The translations under genes and the position numbers were made by a program. Shown in pieces: positions 55,951-64,000 of a stretch of DNA of 64,000 nt. The notes under the pieces were generated by a model. The model was given only the letters and a program-made list of their open reading frames with translations. It had not been told where the DNA came from and searched no databases. Each line of letters begins with the position of its first letter. The stretch's first letter is position 1. This DNA is from Streptomyces sp. NBC_01716 (GTDB lineage Bacteria > Actinomycetota > Actinomycetes > Streptomycetales > Streptomycetaceae), in assembly GCF_036248275.1 (NCBI RefSeq), contig NZ_CP109181.1, positions 930,001 to 994,000 of the forward strand. The letters are read 5' to 3'.

Positions 55951-56976
55951 ATGGCAACGTACGAGGACATCGCGAAGGCCGCCGGAGTATCCACCGCGAC
56001 GGTCTCCCGTGTGCTCTCCGGCAACGGCTCCACGGTCAGTGCCGCCCGGACGGAGAAGGTGCGCCGGGCGGCGGCGGCGCTGGGCTACCGGTCCAACCGG
56101 GCGGCGCGCACACTGCGCCGCCGGCAGGCCGACGCGGTGGGACTGGTCTTCTCCGACGTGGAGAACCCGTTCTTCGCGTCCATCGCCCGCGCGGTCGAGG
56201 ATGTGGCCGCCCGCCGGGGCCACGCCGTACTGCTGTGCAACACCGACGAGGACCTGGAACGTGAGCGCTTCTACCTCGACCTCATGATGGAGGAACAGGT
56301 CGCGGGCGTGATCGTCGCCCCGTCCACCGAGGACCCGGACCGGCTCGCCCCTCTGGCGGACGCCGGGATTCCGACCGTGACGGTCGACCGCACCCTGCGG
56401 GGAAACCCCTTCGACAGTGTGCTGGTCGACAACCGGGCCGGCACCGAAGCTCTCGTACGTGACCTGCTGGACCACGGGCACCGCAGACTCGCGGCGATCG
56501 TCGGGACCACGGCCGCCACCCCCAGCCGCGAGCGGCTGGCCGCCTGCGAGGCCGCGGTCGCCTCGGTGCCCGGCGCGAGCCTGCTGGTCGGCGAGGGCAA
56601 ACTCCGCGACGCGGTCGGCACCGCGCGGACCATGGCGCTGGCCGGCAGGCTCGCCCTGGAACTTCTGGAGTCGTCCGCCGAGCCCCCGACCGCGTTCTTC
56701 TGCGGCAACGCCGTCATCCTTCAGGGCGTGCTGGGAGCGCTGCACGGCGCCGGGCGCCGCGTCCCGGACGATGTCGCCCTCGTCGGCTTCGACGACCTGC
56801 CTCTGTTCACCCTGCTGGAGCGGCCACTGACCGTGGCGGCCCAGCCCACCGAGCAACTCGGCCGTACCGCCGCCGAATTGCTGTTCCAGCGCATGGACGA
56901 GCCGGCCGCCGCCGCCCGCGGTGTCCGGCTGCGTCCCGACGTCAGGCTCCGCCGCTCCTGCGGTGGCGGGCACTGA
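55951..56976 (+). CDS. LacI-family transcriptional regulator
   Basis: 341 residues from ATG 55951 (AAGGAG upstream). HTH MATYEDIAKAAGVSTATVSRVLSGNG, hinge YRSNRAARTLRRRQADAVGLVFSDVENPFF, effector domain with DRTLRGNPFDSVLVDNRAG and LVGFDDLPLFTLLERPLTVAAQP. It stands 107 bp after the kinase gene and directly before a second importer, which it probably controls. Confidence 0.92.
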   Translation: MATYEDIAKAAGVSTATVSRVLSGNGSTVSAARTEKVRRAAAALGYRSNRAARTLRRRQADAVGLVFSDVENPFFASIARAVEDVAARRGHAVLLCNTDEDLERERFYLDLMMEEQVAGVIVAPSTEDPDRLAPLADAGIPTVTVDRTLRGNPFDSVLVDNRAGTEALVRDLLDHGHRRLAAIVGTTAATPSRERLAACEAAVASVPGASLLVGEGKLRDAVGTARTMALAGRLALELLESSAEPPTAFFCGNAVILQGVLGALHGAGRRVPDDVALVGFDDLPLFTLLERPLTVAAQPTEQLGRTAAELLFQRMDEPAAAARGVRLRPDVRLRRSCGGGH

Positions 56977-57070
56977 CACCCGGCCGCCGTACGCCACGGG
57001 CGCGGGACACCGCCCATGACGTACGGGCCCTGAGCCGACATCGCTTCTCCTCTTGAGAGGACGCACGACC

Positions 57071-58375
57071 ATGAACGAATCAGGTCCGCCGCGGGCGCCG
57101 CTGTCCGCGGCCCTGAGCAGACGGAGGCTGCTGCGCGTGGGCGCGGCGGGACTCGCGGCAGTGCCCGCGAGCGCGGCGCTGAGCGCCTGCGGCTGGAGCG
57201 GCTCGAACGCAGACCGGTCGTCGACACTGAAGGTGCAGAACTGGGGCAGCGCGGACGAGGCCAGGGTCTACGACGCCACGTTCGCGGCCTTCCGCAGGCA
57301 GCACCCCGGTCTGAAGGTCTCCAACAACGTGGTGCCGGTCACCCTGTGGGGTGACTATGTGAGCAAACTGGCCGTCCAGATGGCCTCCGGGCACTCGCCG
57401 GACCTGCTCAATCTGGGCATGGAGGGCGCCCGTCTTTCGGTGGAGCGCAGCATGCTCGCCCCACTGGACTCGCGGGTGAAGGACAGCCCGGCGGCCTTCC
57501 GCGAGCGCGTCGGCAAGCTGCCGAAGGCGCTGGTCGACGCCTACACCGTCGACGGTCGGCTCTACGCGGTTCCCAACGGCTGGCAGACCATGGCCGTCTA
57601 CTGCAACCCCGAGATCTTCGCCGCCCGCGGTGTCGAACTGCCCGGACCTGACTGGACCTGGGAGGACTTCCTCGACACCGCCCGGCGGCTGACCGGGCGC
57701 GGTGTCATGGGCTTCGGACTGCCGTGGGGCTTCTTCCAGTGGCACCCGTGGTGGCTGACCAACGGCGGTTACCCGGTGACCGACGACTACCGGCGGCCGA
57801 CGCTCTCGGATCCGAGAGTGGTCGAGGCGGTCGCCTTCGTCAGGGACCTGGTGCAGAAGTACAAGGTCTCCCCCGACCCGACCAGTGTGGATGTCTACTC
57901 GCAGTTCGCCGCGGGGAAGTTCGCGATGGTCGGCGCCGGGCGGTGGCCGCTGCCGGGGTGGTCGGCGGCCGGGTTCACCGACTACACCGCGCGTCCGTGG
58001 CCCGGGCGCGTCTCGCACACGACGGTGGTCGGCGGCAGCGGATGGGCGCTGAGTACCCGGGCGGTCAAGGCGGACATCGCCTGGGCCGCCATCGACGACC
58101 TGCTGCTTCCGTCGTCCGTGGCCCGGCTGACCGAGGTCGGGCAGGCGATGCCGGTCTATCCCGGCATCGGTGACGACACCGGGGACAAGGCGGCCGACGA
58201 CGCCTTCGGCTTCCTCTTCCGACAGCTGGACGACAGCCGTCCGGTGGCCGCCCCCGCCTTCTACGACACCCTCGAATCCGTCGCGATGCGCTACCTCCAG
58301 CAGATCGTGTCCGGCCGGCTGGACCCCGCCAGGGGCCTGCGCGAGGCCGACGCCGAGATCAGGGAGGCGCTGTGA
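57071..58375 (+). CDS. Sugar ABC transporter substrate-binding lipoprotein (family 1), Tat signal
   Basis: 434 residues from ATG 57071. The N-terminus has a twin-arginine motif SRRRLLRVGAAG followed by a lipobox ALSAC, so export is probably through Tat. MalE-type fold: LKVQNWGSADEARVYDATFA, GRLYAVPNGWQTMAVYCNPEIF, AAGKFAMVGAGRWPLPGW. The first permease gene overlaps by GTGA. Confidence 0.9.
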   Translation: MNESGPPRAPLSAALSRRRLLRVGAAGLAAVPASAALSACGWSGSNADRSSTLKVQNWGSADEARVYDATFAAFRRQHPGLKVSNNVVPVTLWGDYVSKLAVQMASGHSPDLLNLGMEGARLSVERSMLAPLDSRVKDSPAAFRERVGKLPKALVDAYTVDGRLYAVPNGWQTMAVYCNPEIFAARGVELPGPDWTWEDFLDTARRLTGRGVMGFGLPWGFFQWHPWWLTNGGYPVTDDYRRPTLSDPRVVEAVAFVRDLVQKYKVSPDPTSVDVYSQFAAGKFAMVGAGRWPLPGWSAAGFTDYTARPWPGRVSHTTVVGGSGWALSTRAVKADIAWAAIDDLLLPSSVARLTEVGQAMPVYPGIGDDTGDKAADDAFGFLFRQLDDSRPVAAPAFYDTLESVAMRYLQQIVSGRLDPARGLREADAEIREAL

Positions 58376-59322
58376 CGGCGACGCGGGCGACCGCCCGCCC
58401 ACCGCGGGGCCGTGACCACCCGCGGCGAACCGCCCCGACGCGTCACGGGCGCAGGATCAGTCAGTGGCCCGGAATCCTGTTCGTCACCCCGGCCACCGTC
58501 GGATTCGCTGTCTTCGTACTGCTGCCGCTGGTGCTGACGGTGTACTACAGCTTCACCAGTTACGACCTCTTCTCTCCGCCGCAGGGCAACGGTCTGACCA
58601 ACTACCACCATCTCGCCGAGGACACCCGGCTGCGGCAGACGTACATCAACACGGCGATCTTCTGTGTGCTGGCCGTGCCGCTCAACGTCGGGCTCGCGCT
58701 GCTGCTGGCGGTGGGGCTGAACCGCAGGATGTCCGGGTGGCTGCGGGTGACGATCCGCTCGGCGTTCTTCTTCCCGTCGCTGGTCGGCCTGATCTTCGTG
58801 GCCATCGTGTGGCAGTTCTTCCTCCAGACCGACGACGGCATCTTCAACTACTACCTGGGGCTGGTCGGCATCGGTCCGGTGCACTGGCTGTCCAGTTCCA
58901 CCTGGGCGCTGCCGTCGATCGTCATCCTCGACGTGTGGAAGAACGTCGGCCTGGCGATGCTCATCCTCCTGGCGGGTCTCCAGGGAATTCCCAAGGTCTA
59001 TTACGAGGCCGCGAGTCTGGACGGCGCGTCCGCGTGGCGGCAGTTCCGCTCCGTCACCGTTCCGCTGCTTTCCCCGCAGATCTTCTTCGTGACCACGCTC
59101 TATCTCATCGGCGCCCTGAAGGTGTTCGACTCGATCGTCGTCCTCACCAACGGCGGGCCGGGAGATTCCAGCCGCAGCGTCGTCATGTACATCTACGAAA
59201 AGGCCTTCCAGTCCTTCGACTTCGGCTATGCGGCGGCTGTCTCCGTGTCCCTTCTCGTCGTCATCGGCATTGTCACCGCCCTGCAGTTCCGGGTGTCACG
59301 GAAGTGGGTCCACTATGAGTGA
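58372..59322 (+). CDS. Sugar ABC transporter permease, MalF type
   Basis: 316 residues from GTG 58372. Six helices; VYYSFTSYDLFSPP, EAA loop VYYEAASLDGASAWRQFRSVTVPLLSP, VLTNGGPGDSSRSVVMYIYE. Couples with the next permease, which overlaps it by 8 bp. Confidence 0.92.
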   Translation: MTATRATARPPRGRDHPRRTAPTRHGRRISQWPGILFVTPATVGFAVFVLLPLVLTVYYSFTSYDLFSPPQGNGLTNYHHLAEDTRLRQTYINTAIFCVLAVPLNVGLALLLAVGLNRRMSGWLRVTIRSAFFFPSLVGLIFVAIVWQFFLQTDDGIFNYYLGLVGIGPVHWLSSSTWALPSIVILDVWKNVGLAMLILLAGLQGIPKVYYEAASLDGASAWRQFRSVTVPLLSPQIFFVTTLYLIGALKVFDSIVVLTNGGPGDSSRSVVMYIYEKAFQSFDFGYAAAVSVSLLVVIGIVTALQFRVSRKWVHYE

Positions 59323-60208
59323 GACAAGCGGGACCAAGCCGGTACGACGCCTGCGAACGGCCGTGCGTCACTGGCGCCCGAGCGGTACGACGACGCTGCT
59401 CACGATCGGCGGGCTGGTGATGCTCGCTCCGTTCCTGTGGATGTTCTCCACCTCGCTGCGCTCGGCCGCCGCCTCGGTGACCGTCCCGCCGCAGTGGCTG
59501 CCCACCCAATGGCATCCGGACAACTACACCAGGCTCGCCTCCGACGACTACCCGGTGCTGCGATTCCTGCAGAATTCGGTGCTCGTGTCCCTGCTGGCCA
59601 CGGCAGGAATCGTCATCACGAGCGCGCTGGCCGGCTATGCCTTCGCCAAGCTCGAATTCCGATTCAGGAACGCGCTGTTCGGCCTGCTCCTGGTGTCCCT
59701 GATGATTCCCATCCAGGTGACGATCGTGCCGCTGTACGTCATCATGGGCAAGCTCGGACTGATCGACAGCCCCTGGGCGCTGGTCGTCCCCGCGCTGCTG
59801 GGCGCTTTCGCCCCGGGAATTCCCGGGGCTTTCGGGATCTTCATGATGCGGCAGTTCTTCCGGAGCACTCCGGACGCGCTGATCGAGGCCGCGACGATCG
59901 ACGGCGCGGGTCCGATCCGGATCTTCTTCCGTATCGCGCTGCCGCTGGCCAAACCCGCGCTGGCCTCGTTGACGGTCATCACCTTCATCCTGTCCTGGAA
60001 CGACTACTTCTCCCCGCTGATCTTCCTGAACAGCACGGACATCATGACCCTCCCGGTCGGCATCCAGTCGCTGCGTCCGCCCTTCGGCCAGCAGAGCAGC
60101 CTGGTGATGGCCGCGGTCACCGTCGCGCTCATTCCGGTCCTGCTGGTCTTCGTCGCCGGCCAGCGCTGGATCGTCCAGGGATTCACCCGGTCCGGGCTCA
60201 ACGAGTAG
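59315..60208 (+). CDS. Sugar ABC transporter permease, MalG type
   Basis: 297 residues from ATG 59315. Six helices; WMFSTSLRSAAASV, EAA loop DALIEAATIDGAGPIRIFFRIALPLAKPALA, WNDYFSPLIFLNS and C-terminal GQRWIVQGFTRSG. The transporter lacks an ATPase gene; Streptomyces importers of this type typically share MsiK. Confidence 0.92.
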   Translation: MSETSGTKPVRRLRTAVRHWRPSGTTTLLTIGGLVMLAPFLWMFSTSLRSAAASVTVPPQWLPTQWHPDNYTRLASDDYPVLRFLQNSVLVSLLATAGIVITSALAGYAFAKLEFRFRNALFGLLLVSLMIPIQVTIVPLYVIMGKLGLIDSPWALVVPALLGAFAPGIPGAFGIFMMRQFFRSTPDALIEAATIDGAGPIRIFFRIALPLAKPALASLTVITFILSWNDYFSPLIFLNSTDIMTLPVGIQSLRPPFGQQSSLVMAAVTVALIPVLLVFVAGQRWIVQGFTRSGLNE

Positions 60209-60303
60209 CCCTCTCGCCCCTCCCCCCGGCTCGTCCAGGTGCCGGCCCCTGCCCAAGCGCGGGCCGTCGCCCCGTCACACCCTCATGTACAAGGAGAAAG
60301 ACT

Positions 60304-62829
60304 GTGCGCAAGCCGTCCGACGCCACCTTCATGCGAGACCGCGTACGGAGCTATCCGGAGTCCGCCACATCGGCGGCCTTCCTGCTCGGCGGGATCGGCA
60401 CGGGCAACTTCTCGGTCGGATCGCGCGGCCAGTTCCGCGACTGGGAGATCTTCAACTGGCCGGGCAAGAACAACTATCTGCCGTTCTCCTTCTTCGCGAT
60501 CCGCACCCGCTCAGCGGACGGCACGGTGCACACCGCCGCGCTGGAGGCCGAACTCCCGGGCCCGCACAACCGCTCGCACGGCTACTACAACGGTGAGCTG
60601 GCCGGGCTGCCGCGCTTCCGCCACTCCCGTATGTGGTCGGTGTACCCGTTCGTGTACGTCGAGTTGACCGACCCCGACCTGCCGGTCCGGGCGGTGCTCG
60701 AGGCCTTCACACCGTTCGTGCCGCTGGACGAGGTGGACTCCGGTATCCCCGGCGCGATTCTGCGCTATCACGTCACCAATCTCACCGGCGAACCTCTGGA
60801 GGTCTCTGTCGTCGGGTCCTTCGCCAACGCCATCGGCTTCGAGGGATACGACGTCTTCGGCAATCTGAAGCTGTCCGGCGAGGTGGCCAACGAACTGCGC
60901 GAAGGCGCCGCCGGCAAGGGCCTGTTCTACACCTCCGACGACGCGCCGGAGACCGAGGCGTACGGCAGCATGGCCTTCGTCACCACCGAGCCCGACGCGA
61001 CCTTCCGGCCCGTCTGGCTCCAGGGCCAGTGGACCGACAACGCCCAGGATTTCTGGGACGACTTCACCGACGACGGCCGGCTCGACGAGTACCACGCCGT
61101 GGAGTCCACCGGCTCGGAACTCGACAACTTCTACGACTTCAGCTATCTGCGGCTGCGGGAGAAGATCGGCTCCATCGCCGTACCCAAGACGCTGCCCGCG
61201 CACGGGTCCCGGTCCTACGAGTTCGCCTTCGCCTGGCACATCCCGAACCGCCCCAAGGGCTGGGTGGAGGTGGACGACGACCTGGCGAGGCACGCCCGCG
61301 GTGAGTACCCGCTCATCCGCAACCACTACGCCACCGTCTACGACGACGCCTGGGCCGTGGTGCAGGACCTGGTGGGACGGCTCCCCGAACTGGAGGGCCG
61401 GTCACGGCGGTTCAGCCAGGCGCTGTACGACTCCTCGCTGCCCGAGCCGGTGATCGACGCCGTCGCGAGCAATCTGACCGTGATCCGCAGTTCGACCTGT
61501 TTCTGGACCGAGACCGGCGACTTCTACGGCTGGGAGGGCACCCGCGACCATGTCGGCTGCGGTCTGGGCAACGTCAACCACGTGTGGAACTACGCCCAGG
61601 GCGTCGCCTTCCTCTTCCCGCGTCTGGAGCGCTCGATGCGGCGGGCGGAGTTCCTGATCGAACTCGACGACGACGGCGCGCTGCCCTTCCGTTCGCGGCA
61701 GACTCTCGGCGAGCCGCGCTGGCAGATGGTCCCGGCCGCCGACGGCCATCTCGGCTCGATCGTGCGGGCCTGCCGTGAGTGGCGGATCAGCGGGGACGAC
61801 GACTTCCTGCGGGAGATCTGGCCCGCCGTCAAGAAGGCCATGGCGTACGCGGTCGGCCACTGGGACACCGACGGCGACCTCGTCCCCGACAGCCAGCAGA
61901 GCAACACCTACGACATCGAGTTCTACGGTCCCAACGGCATGACCGGCACCTTCATGGTCGCCGCACTGCGCGCCGGCGAGGCCATGGCCACCGCCGTGGG
62001 AGAGGGCGAACTGGCCGCCGAATACGCCGCGCAGGCCGAGCAGTCGGCCGCCAATCTGGACCGCCTCTGCTGGAACGGCTCCTACTTCGAACAGCGGCTG
62101 GAGGACGTGGACGCCCACCGCTACCAGTTCGGACGCGGCTGCCACTCCGACCAGCTGCTCGGCCAGTTCGTGGCCACGGTGACAGGCCTCGGCCATCTGC
62201 TGCCCTCCGACCACATCCGGTCCGCGCTGATGTCGATCGTGGAGCACAACACCGTGCGGCGTATGCGCGAAGTGCCCACGGTGCAGCGCGTCTACGCCCT
62301 GGGCGACGAACCGGGGCTGGTGCTGTGCTCGTGGCCGAACGGAGGACGCCCGCGGTTCCCCTTCGGCTACAGCGACGAGGTATGGACCGGCGTGGAACAC
62401 CAGGTCGCCTCCTCGCTCATCTACGAAGGCTTCGTCAAGGAGGGTGTGGCCATCGTGGAGCGGCTGCGCGCCCGGCAGGACGGCTATCTCCGCAACCCCT
62501 GGAGCGAGAACGAGGCGGGTCACCACTACACCCGGTCGCTCGCCAGCTACGCGCTGCTGACCGCGTTCTCCGGATTCAGTGTGGACCTCTCCCGGGGCCT
62601 GGTGCGCTTCGACCCCCGGGCCGCCGAGGACGGGGACTTCCGCTCCTTCTGGTGCCATGGCAAGGGCTGGGGCACCTACGAGCAGCACCGGGACGCCGAC
62701 GGCGAACTCGTGGCGCGTATCGAGGTGATCGAAGGAGTACTGGGCACCGAGGAACCCGTCACCGCCGCCACCCGCGTGGAGATCGTCACCGCCCCTTCGG
62801 CCGCCGTCCCCTCGGGGGAGGCCCGATGA
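60304..62829 (+). CDS. GH116-type glycoside hydrolase (GBA2/beta-glucosidase-like, DUF608)
   Basis: 841 residues from GTG 60304 (AAGGAG 8 nt upstream); the frame is open further upstream through the permease gene, but homology starts here. The N-terminal domain opens FLLGGIGTGNFSVGSRGQFRDWEIFN, typical of GH116. The (alpha/alpha)6 barrel begins near residue 390; WEGTRDHVGCGLGNVNHVWN and SNTYDIEFYGPNGMTGTFMVAAL are family-like segments near catalytic residues. No signal peptide, so cytoplasmic. Activity on beta-glucosides or xylosides is expected, though the fructoside context leaves the substrate open. Confidence 0.85.
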   Translation: MRKPSDATFMRDRVRSYPESATSAAFLLGGIGTGNFSVGSRGQFRDWEIFNWPGKNNYLPFSFFAIRTRSADGTVHTAALEAELPGPHNRSHGYYNGELAGLPRFRHSRMWSVYPFVYVELTDPDLPVRAVLEAFTPFVPLDEVDSGIPGAILRYHVTNLTGEPLEVSVVGSFANAIGFEGYDVFGNLKLSGEVANELREGAAGKGLFYTSDDAPETEAYGSMAFVTTEPDATFRPVWLQGQWTDNAQDFWDDFTDDGRLDEYHAVESTGSELDNFYDFSYLRLREKIGSIAVPKTLPAHGSRSYEFAFAWHIPNRPKGWVEVDDDLARHARGEYPLIRNHYATVYDDAWAVVQDLVGRLPELEGRSRRFSQALYDSSLPEPVIDAVASNLTVIRSSTCFWTETGDFYGWEGTRDHVGCGLGNVNHVWNYAQGVAFLFPRLERSMRRAEFLIELDDDGALPFRSRQTLGEPRWQMVPAADGHLGSIVRACREWRISGDDDFLREIWPAVKKAMAYAVGHWDTDGDLVPDSQQSNTYDIEFYGPNGMTGTFMVAALRAGEAMATAVGEGELAAEYAAQAEQSAANLDRLCWNGSYFEQRLEDVDAHRYQFGRGCHSDQLLGQFVATVTGLGHLLPSDHIRSALMSIVEHNTVRRMREVPTVQRVYALGDEPGLVLCSWPNGGRPRFPFGYSDEVWTGVEHQVASSLIYEGFVKEGVAIVERLRARQDGYLRNPWSENEAGHHYTRSLASYALLTAFSGFSVDLSRGLVRFDPRAAEDGDFRSFWCHGKGWGTYEQHRDADGELVARIEVIEGVLGTEEPVTAATRVEIVTAPSAAVPSGEAR

Positions 62830-64000
62830 CCGGCCCTCACCGTACGCGGTCCGCCCTGCCGTTGACCGCCTGGGAGCCCCGCTTCCACATCACCGCCGAA
62901 CGCAACTGGCTCAACGACCCCAACGGGCCGATCCACCGGAACGGCCGCTACCACCTGTTCTTCCAGGAGAACCCGGCCGCACCCTTCTGGGGCCCACCGC
63001 ACTGGGGCCACGTCAGCTCGACGGACCTGGTCACCTGGCGGCGCCACCCGCGAGCGCTGTCCCCCGACCCCCACGGACCGGACGCCGACGGCTGCTGGTC
63101 CGGCTGCGTACGTGACATCGACGGCGTACCCACCGCGTACTACACCGGGGTCACCGGCGACGGGGACGCACGGGTGGAGTCCGTCTGCCGCGCCACCGGC
63201 TCACCGGACCTGACCAACTGGACCAAGGACCCCGGCAATCCGCTGGTCCCCGGAGCACCCACCGCCAACGGCACCGGGTACCACCGGGACCCCTATCTGT
63301 GGCGGGACACCAAAGGCTGGCATATGCTGCTCGGCTCCGGCACACGCGGCGAAGAAGCGCACGGCACCGTCCTCGTCTACCACTCGCCCGACGCCACCCG
63401 GTGGACCTACGGCGGCGTCTTCTTCGCTCCCCCGGCCGGACTCGACGCTCCCGGCGGACTCGGGCAGCACTGGGAATGTCCTCAACTGCTGGAGTTCGAC
63501 GGCACCTGGGCACTCGTCCTCAGCATCCAGAAACCCGGCACCGACCGCCCTCTCAGCCATGTCGTGTACGTCGTGGGTGACCTGGACCCGGACACGTACC
63601 GCTTCCACCCCCGGGCGACGGGACTTCTCGACTCCGGTGACGCCTTCTACGCGCCGGCCGTCACCACCGACCTGTCCGGGCGAACCCTCCTGTGGGGCTG
63701 GGCCCAAGAAGACCTTCCCCCGGAGCGGCAGCAACACCTGCACAAAGCCGGCGCGCTGACCCTGCCACGGCAGCTGACCCTGTCGGACGACAGGATCGAG
63801 TCACGACCGCCTCGCGAACTGAGCGGCCTGCGCGAACCGAACGTGACCGAACTGGCGGACAGGACATCAGTCCCCGACCCTAACCCGGCCCGTACCGTAC
63901 CGGCCCACGCCGAAATATCGGCGACGGGCCTGGGAACCAGAGGGCCGGCGCGCCTTCACCTCACTCACACGGACAGTGTCACTTCTCTGACCCTGAGCGT
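62826..64000 (+). CDS. GH32 beta-fructofuranosidase/levanase-type hydrolase, 3' end outside window
   Basis: ATG 62826 overlaps the GH116 stop (ATGA); 391 codons are visible and still open. Canonical GH32 triad: nucleophile D31 in NWLNDPNGP, D155 in YHRDPYLW (transition-state stabiliser), and acid/base E217 in HWECPQLL. No signal peptide. Expected to cleave sucrose, levan- or inulin-type oligosaccharides inside the cell, feeding the PfkB kinase. The C-terminal sandwich domain is just beginning at the window edge. Confidence 0.9.
   Translation, partial: MTGPHRTRSALPLTAWEPRFHITAERNWLNDPNGPIHRNGRYHLFFQENPAAPFWGPPHWGHVSSTDLVTWRRHPRALSPDPHGPDADGCWSGCVRDIDGVPTAYYTGVTGDGDARVESVCRATGSPDLTNWTKDPGNPLVPGAPTANGTGYHRDPYLWRDTKGWHMLLGSGTRGEEAHGTVLVYHSPDATRWTYGGVFFAPPAGLDAPGGLGQHWECPQLLEFDGTWALVLSIQKPGTDRPLSHVVYVVGDLDPDTYRFHPRATGLLDSGDAFYAPAVTTDLSGRTLLWGWAQEDLPPERQQHLHKAGALTLPRQLTLSDDRIESRPPRELSGLREPNVTELADRTSVPDPNPARTVPAHAEISATGLGTRGPARLHLTHTDSVTSLTLS

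Noticed and set aside
59437..60303. Upstream extension of the GH116 frame
   Set aside because: It runs in an alternative frame over the permease gene; GH116 homology and a ribosome site start at GTG 60304.

Overview
The window is high-GC actinobacterial DNA. Gene style (GTG starts, ATGA/GTGA overlaps), a conservon, an OsdK/OsdR-like stress two-component system, a rifampicin monooxygenase and sugar ABC importers without their own ATPase all point to a Streptomyces chromosome. The many catabolic, regulatory and mobile-element remnants suggest an accessory, arm-like region. No rRNA, tRNA or CRISPR array was seen.

Region 1 (1-8.4 kb) starts with the 3' part of a GH65 glycoside phosphorylase and continues with an oxygen/stress module: zinc alcohol dehydrogenase, DoxX-like membrane protein, DevR/OsdR-type response regulator, flavin-nucleotide-binding PPOX protein, DevS/OsdK-type GAF sensor kinase and two divergent universal stress proteins. 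A palindromic motif, GGnCCGnnCGGCCCT, occurs at three of its promoters and is a candidate OsdR operator. Region 2 (8.5-19.2 kb) is one co-directional catabolic operon: ribose-type ABC importer, zinc dehydrogenase, FGGY kinase, SorC-type regulator, DeoC-type aldolase, aldehyde dehydrogenase and a half-length aldehyde dehydrogenase homologue. The layout recalls lsr-type operons; the substrate is unknown.

Region 3 (19.3-22.0 kb) holds a quinone-oxidoreductase-like gene and a rifampicin monooxygenase (rox) preceded by a tandem 20-bp repeat, a promoter candidate and a 17-codon leader ORF. Region 4 (22.5-31.9 kb) is a five-gene conservon (cvnABCD plus a P450 with a degenerate ExxR motif) followed on the same strand by a complete labdane-type diterpene set: GGPP synthase, class II cyclase with DxDD, P450 and class I terpene synthase. 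Its order matches the cyslabdan/raimonol clusters (A-B-C-D). A Ser/Thr kinase gene converges on it.

Region 5 (33.8-47.7 kb) is a patchwork. It contains a secreted PA14-propeller-CBM-DUF1080 protein, an AraC regulator with two short-chain dehydrogenases, a frameshifted integrase relic, a MarR/SDR/Old-Yellow-Enzyme module with twin palindromic operators, an IS5-type transposase tail that cuts a gene, an aldo/keto reductase with two TetR paralogues sharing one operator (one TetR apparently frameshifted by 5 nt), a metallo-beta-lactamase-fold pseudogene and a 183-bp MITE-like element.

Region 6 (47.7-64 kb) is a fructan/fructoside utilisation locus. A leftward block carries GH32, ABC binding protein, two permeases, GH172 and a LacI regulator. 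A rightward block carries a PfkB sugar kinase, a second LacI regulator, a second binding protein and permease pair, a GH116-type hydrolase and a second GH32 (cut by the window end). The blocks diverge from a promoter region with GTAAAGCGCTTTAC operators. Neither importer has an ATPase, so a shared MsiK-type ATPase encoded elsewhere is expected.
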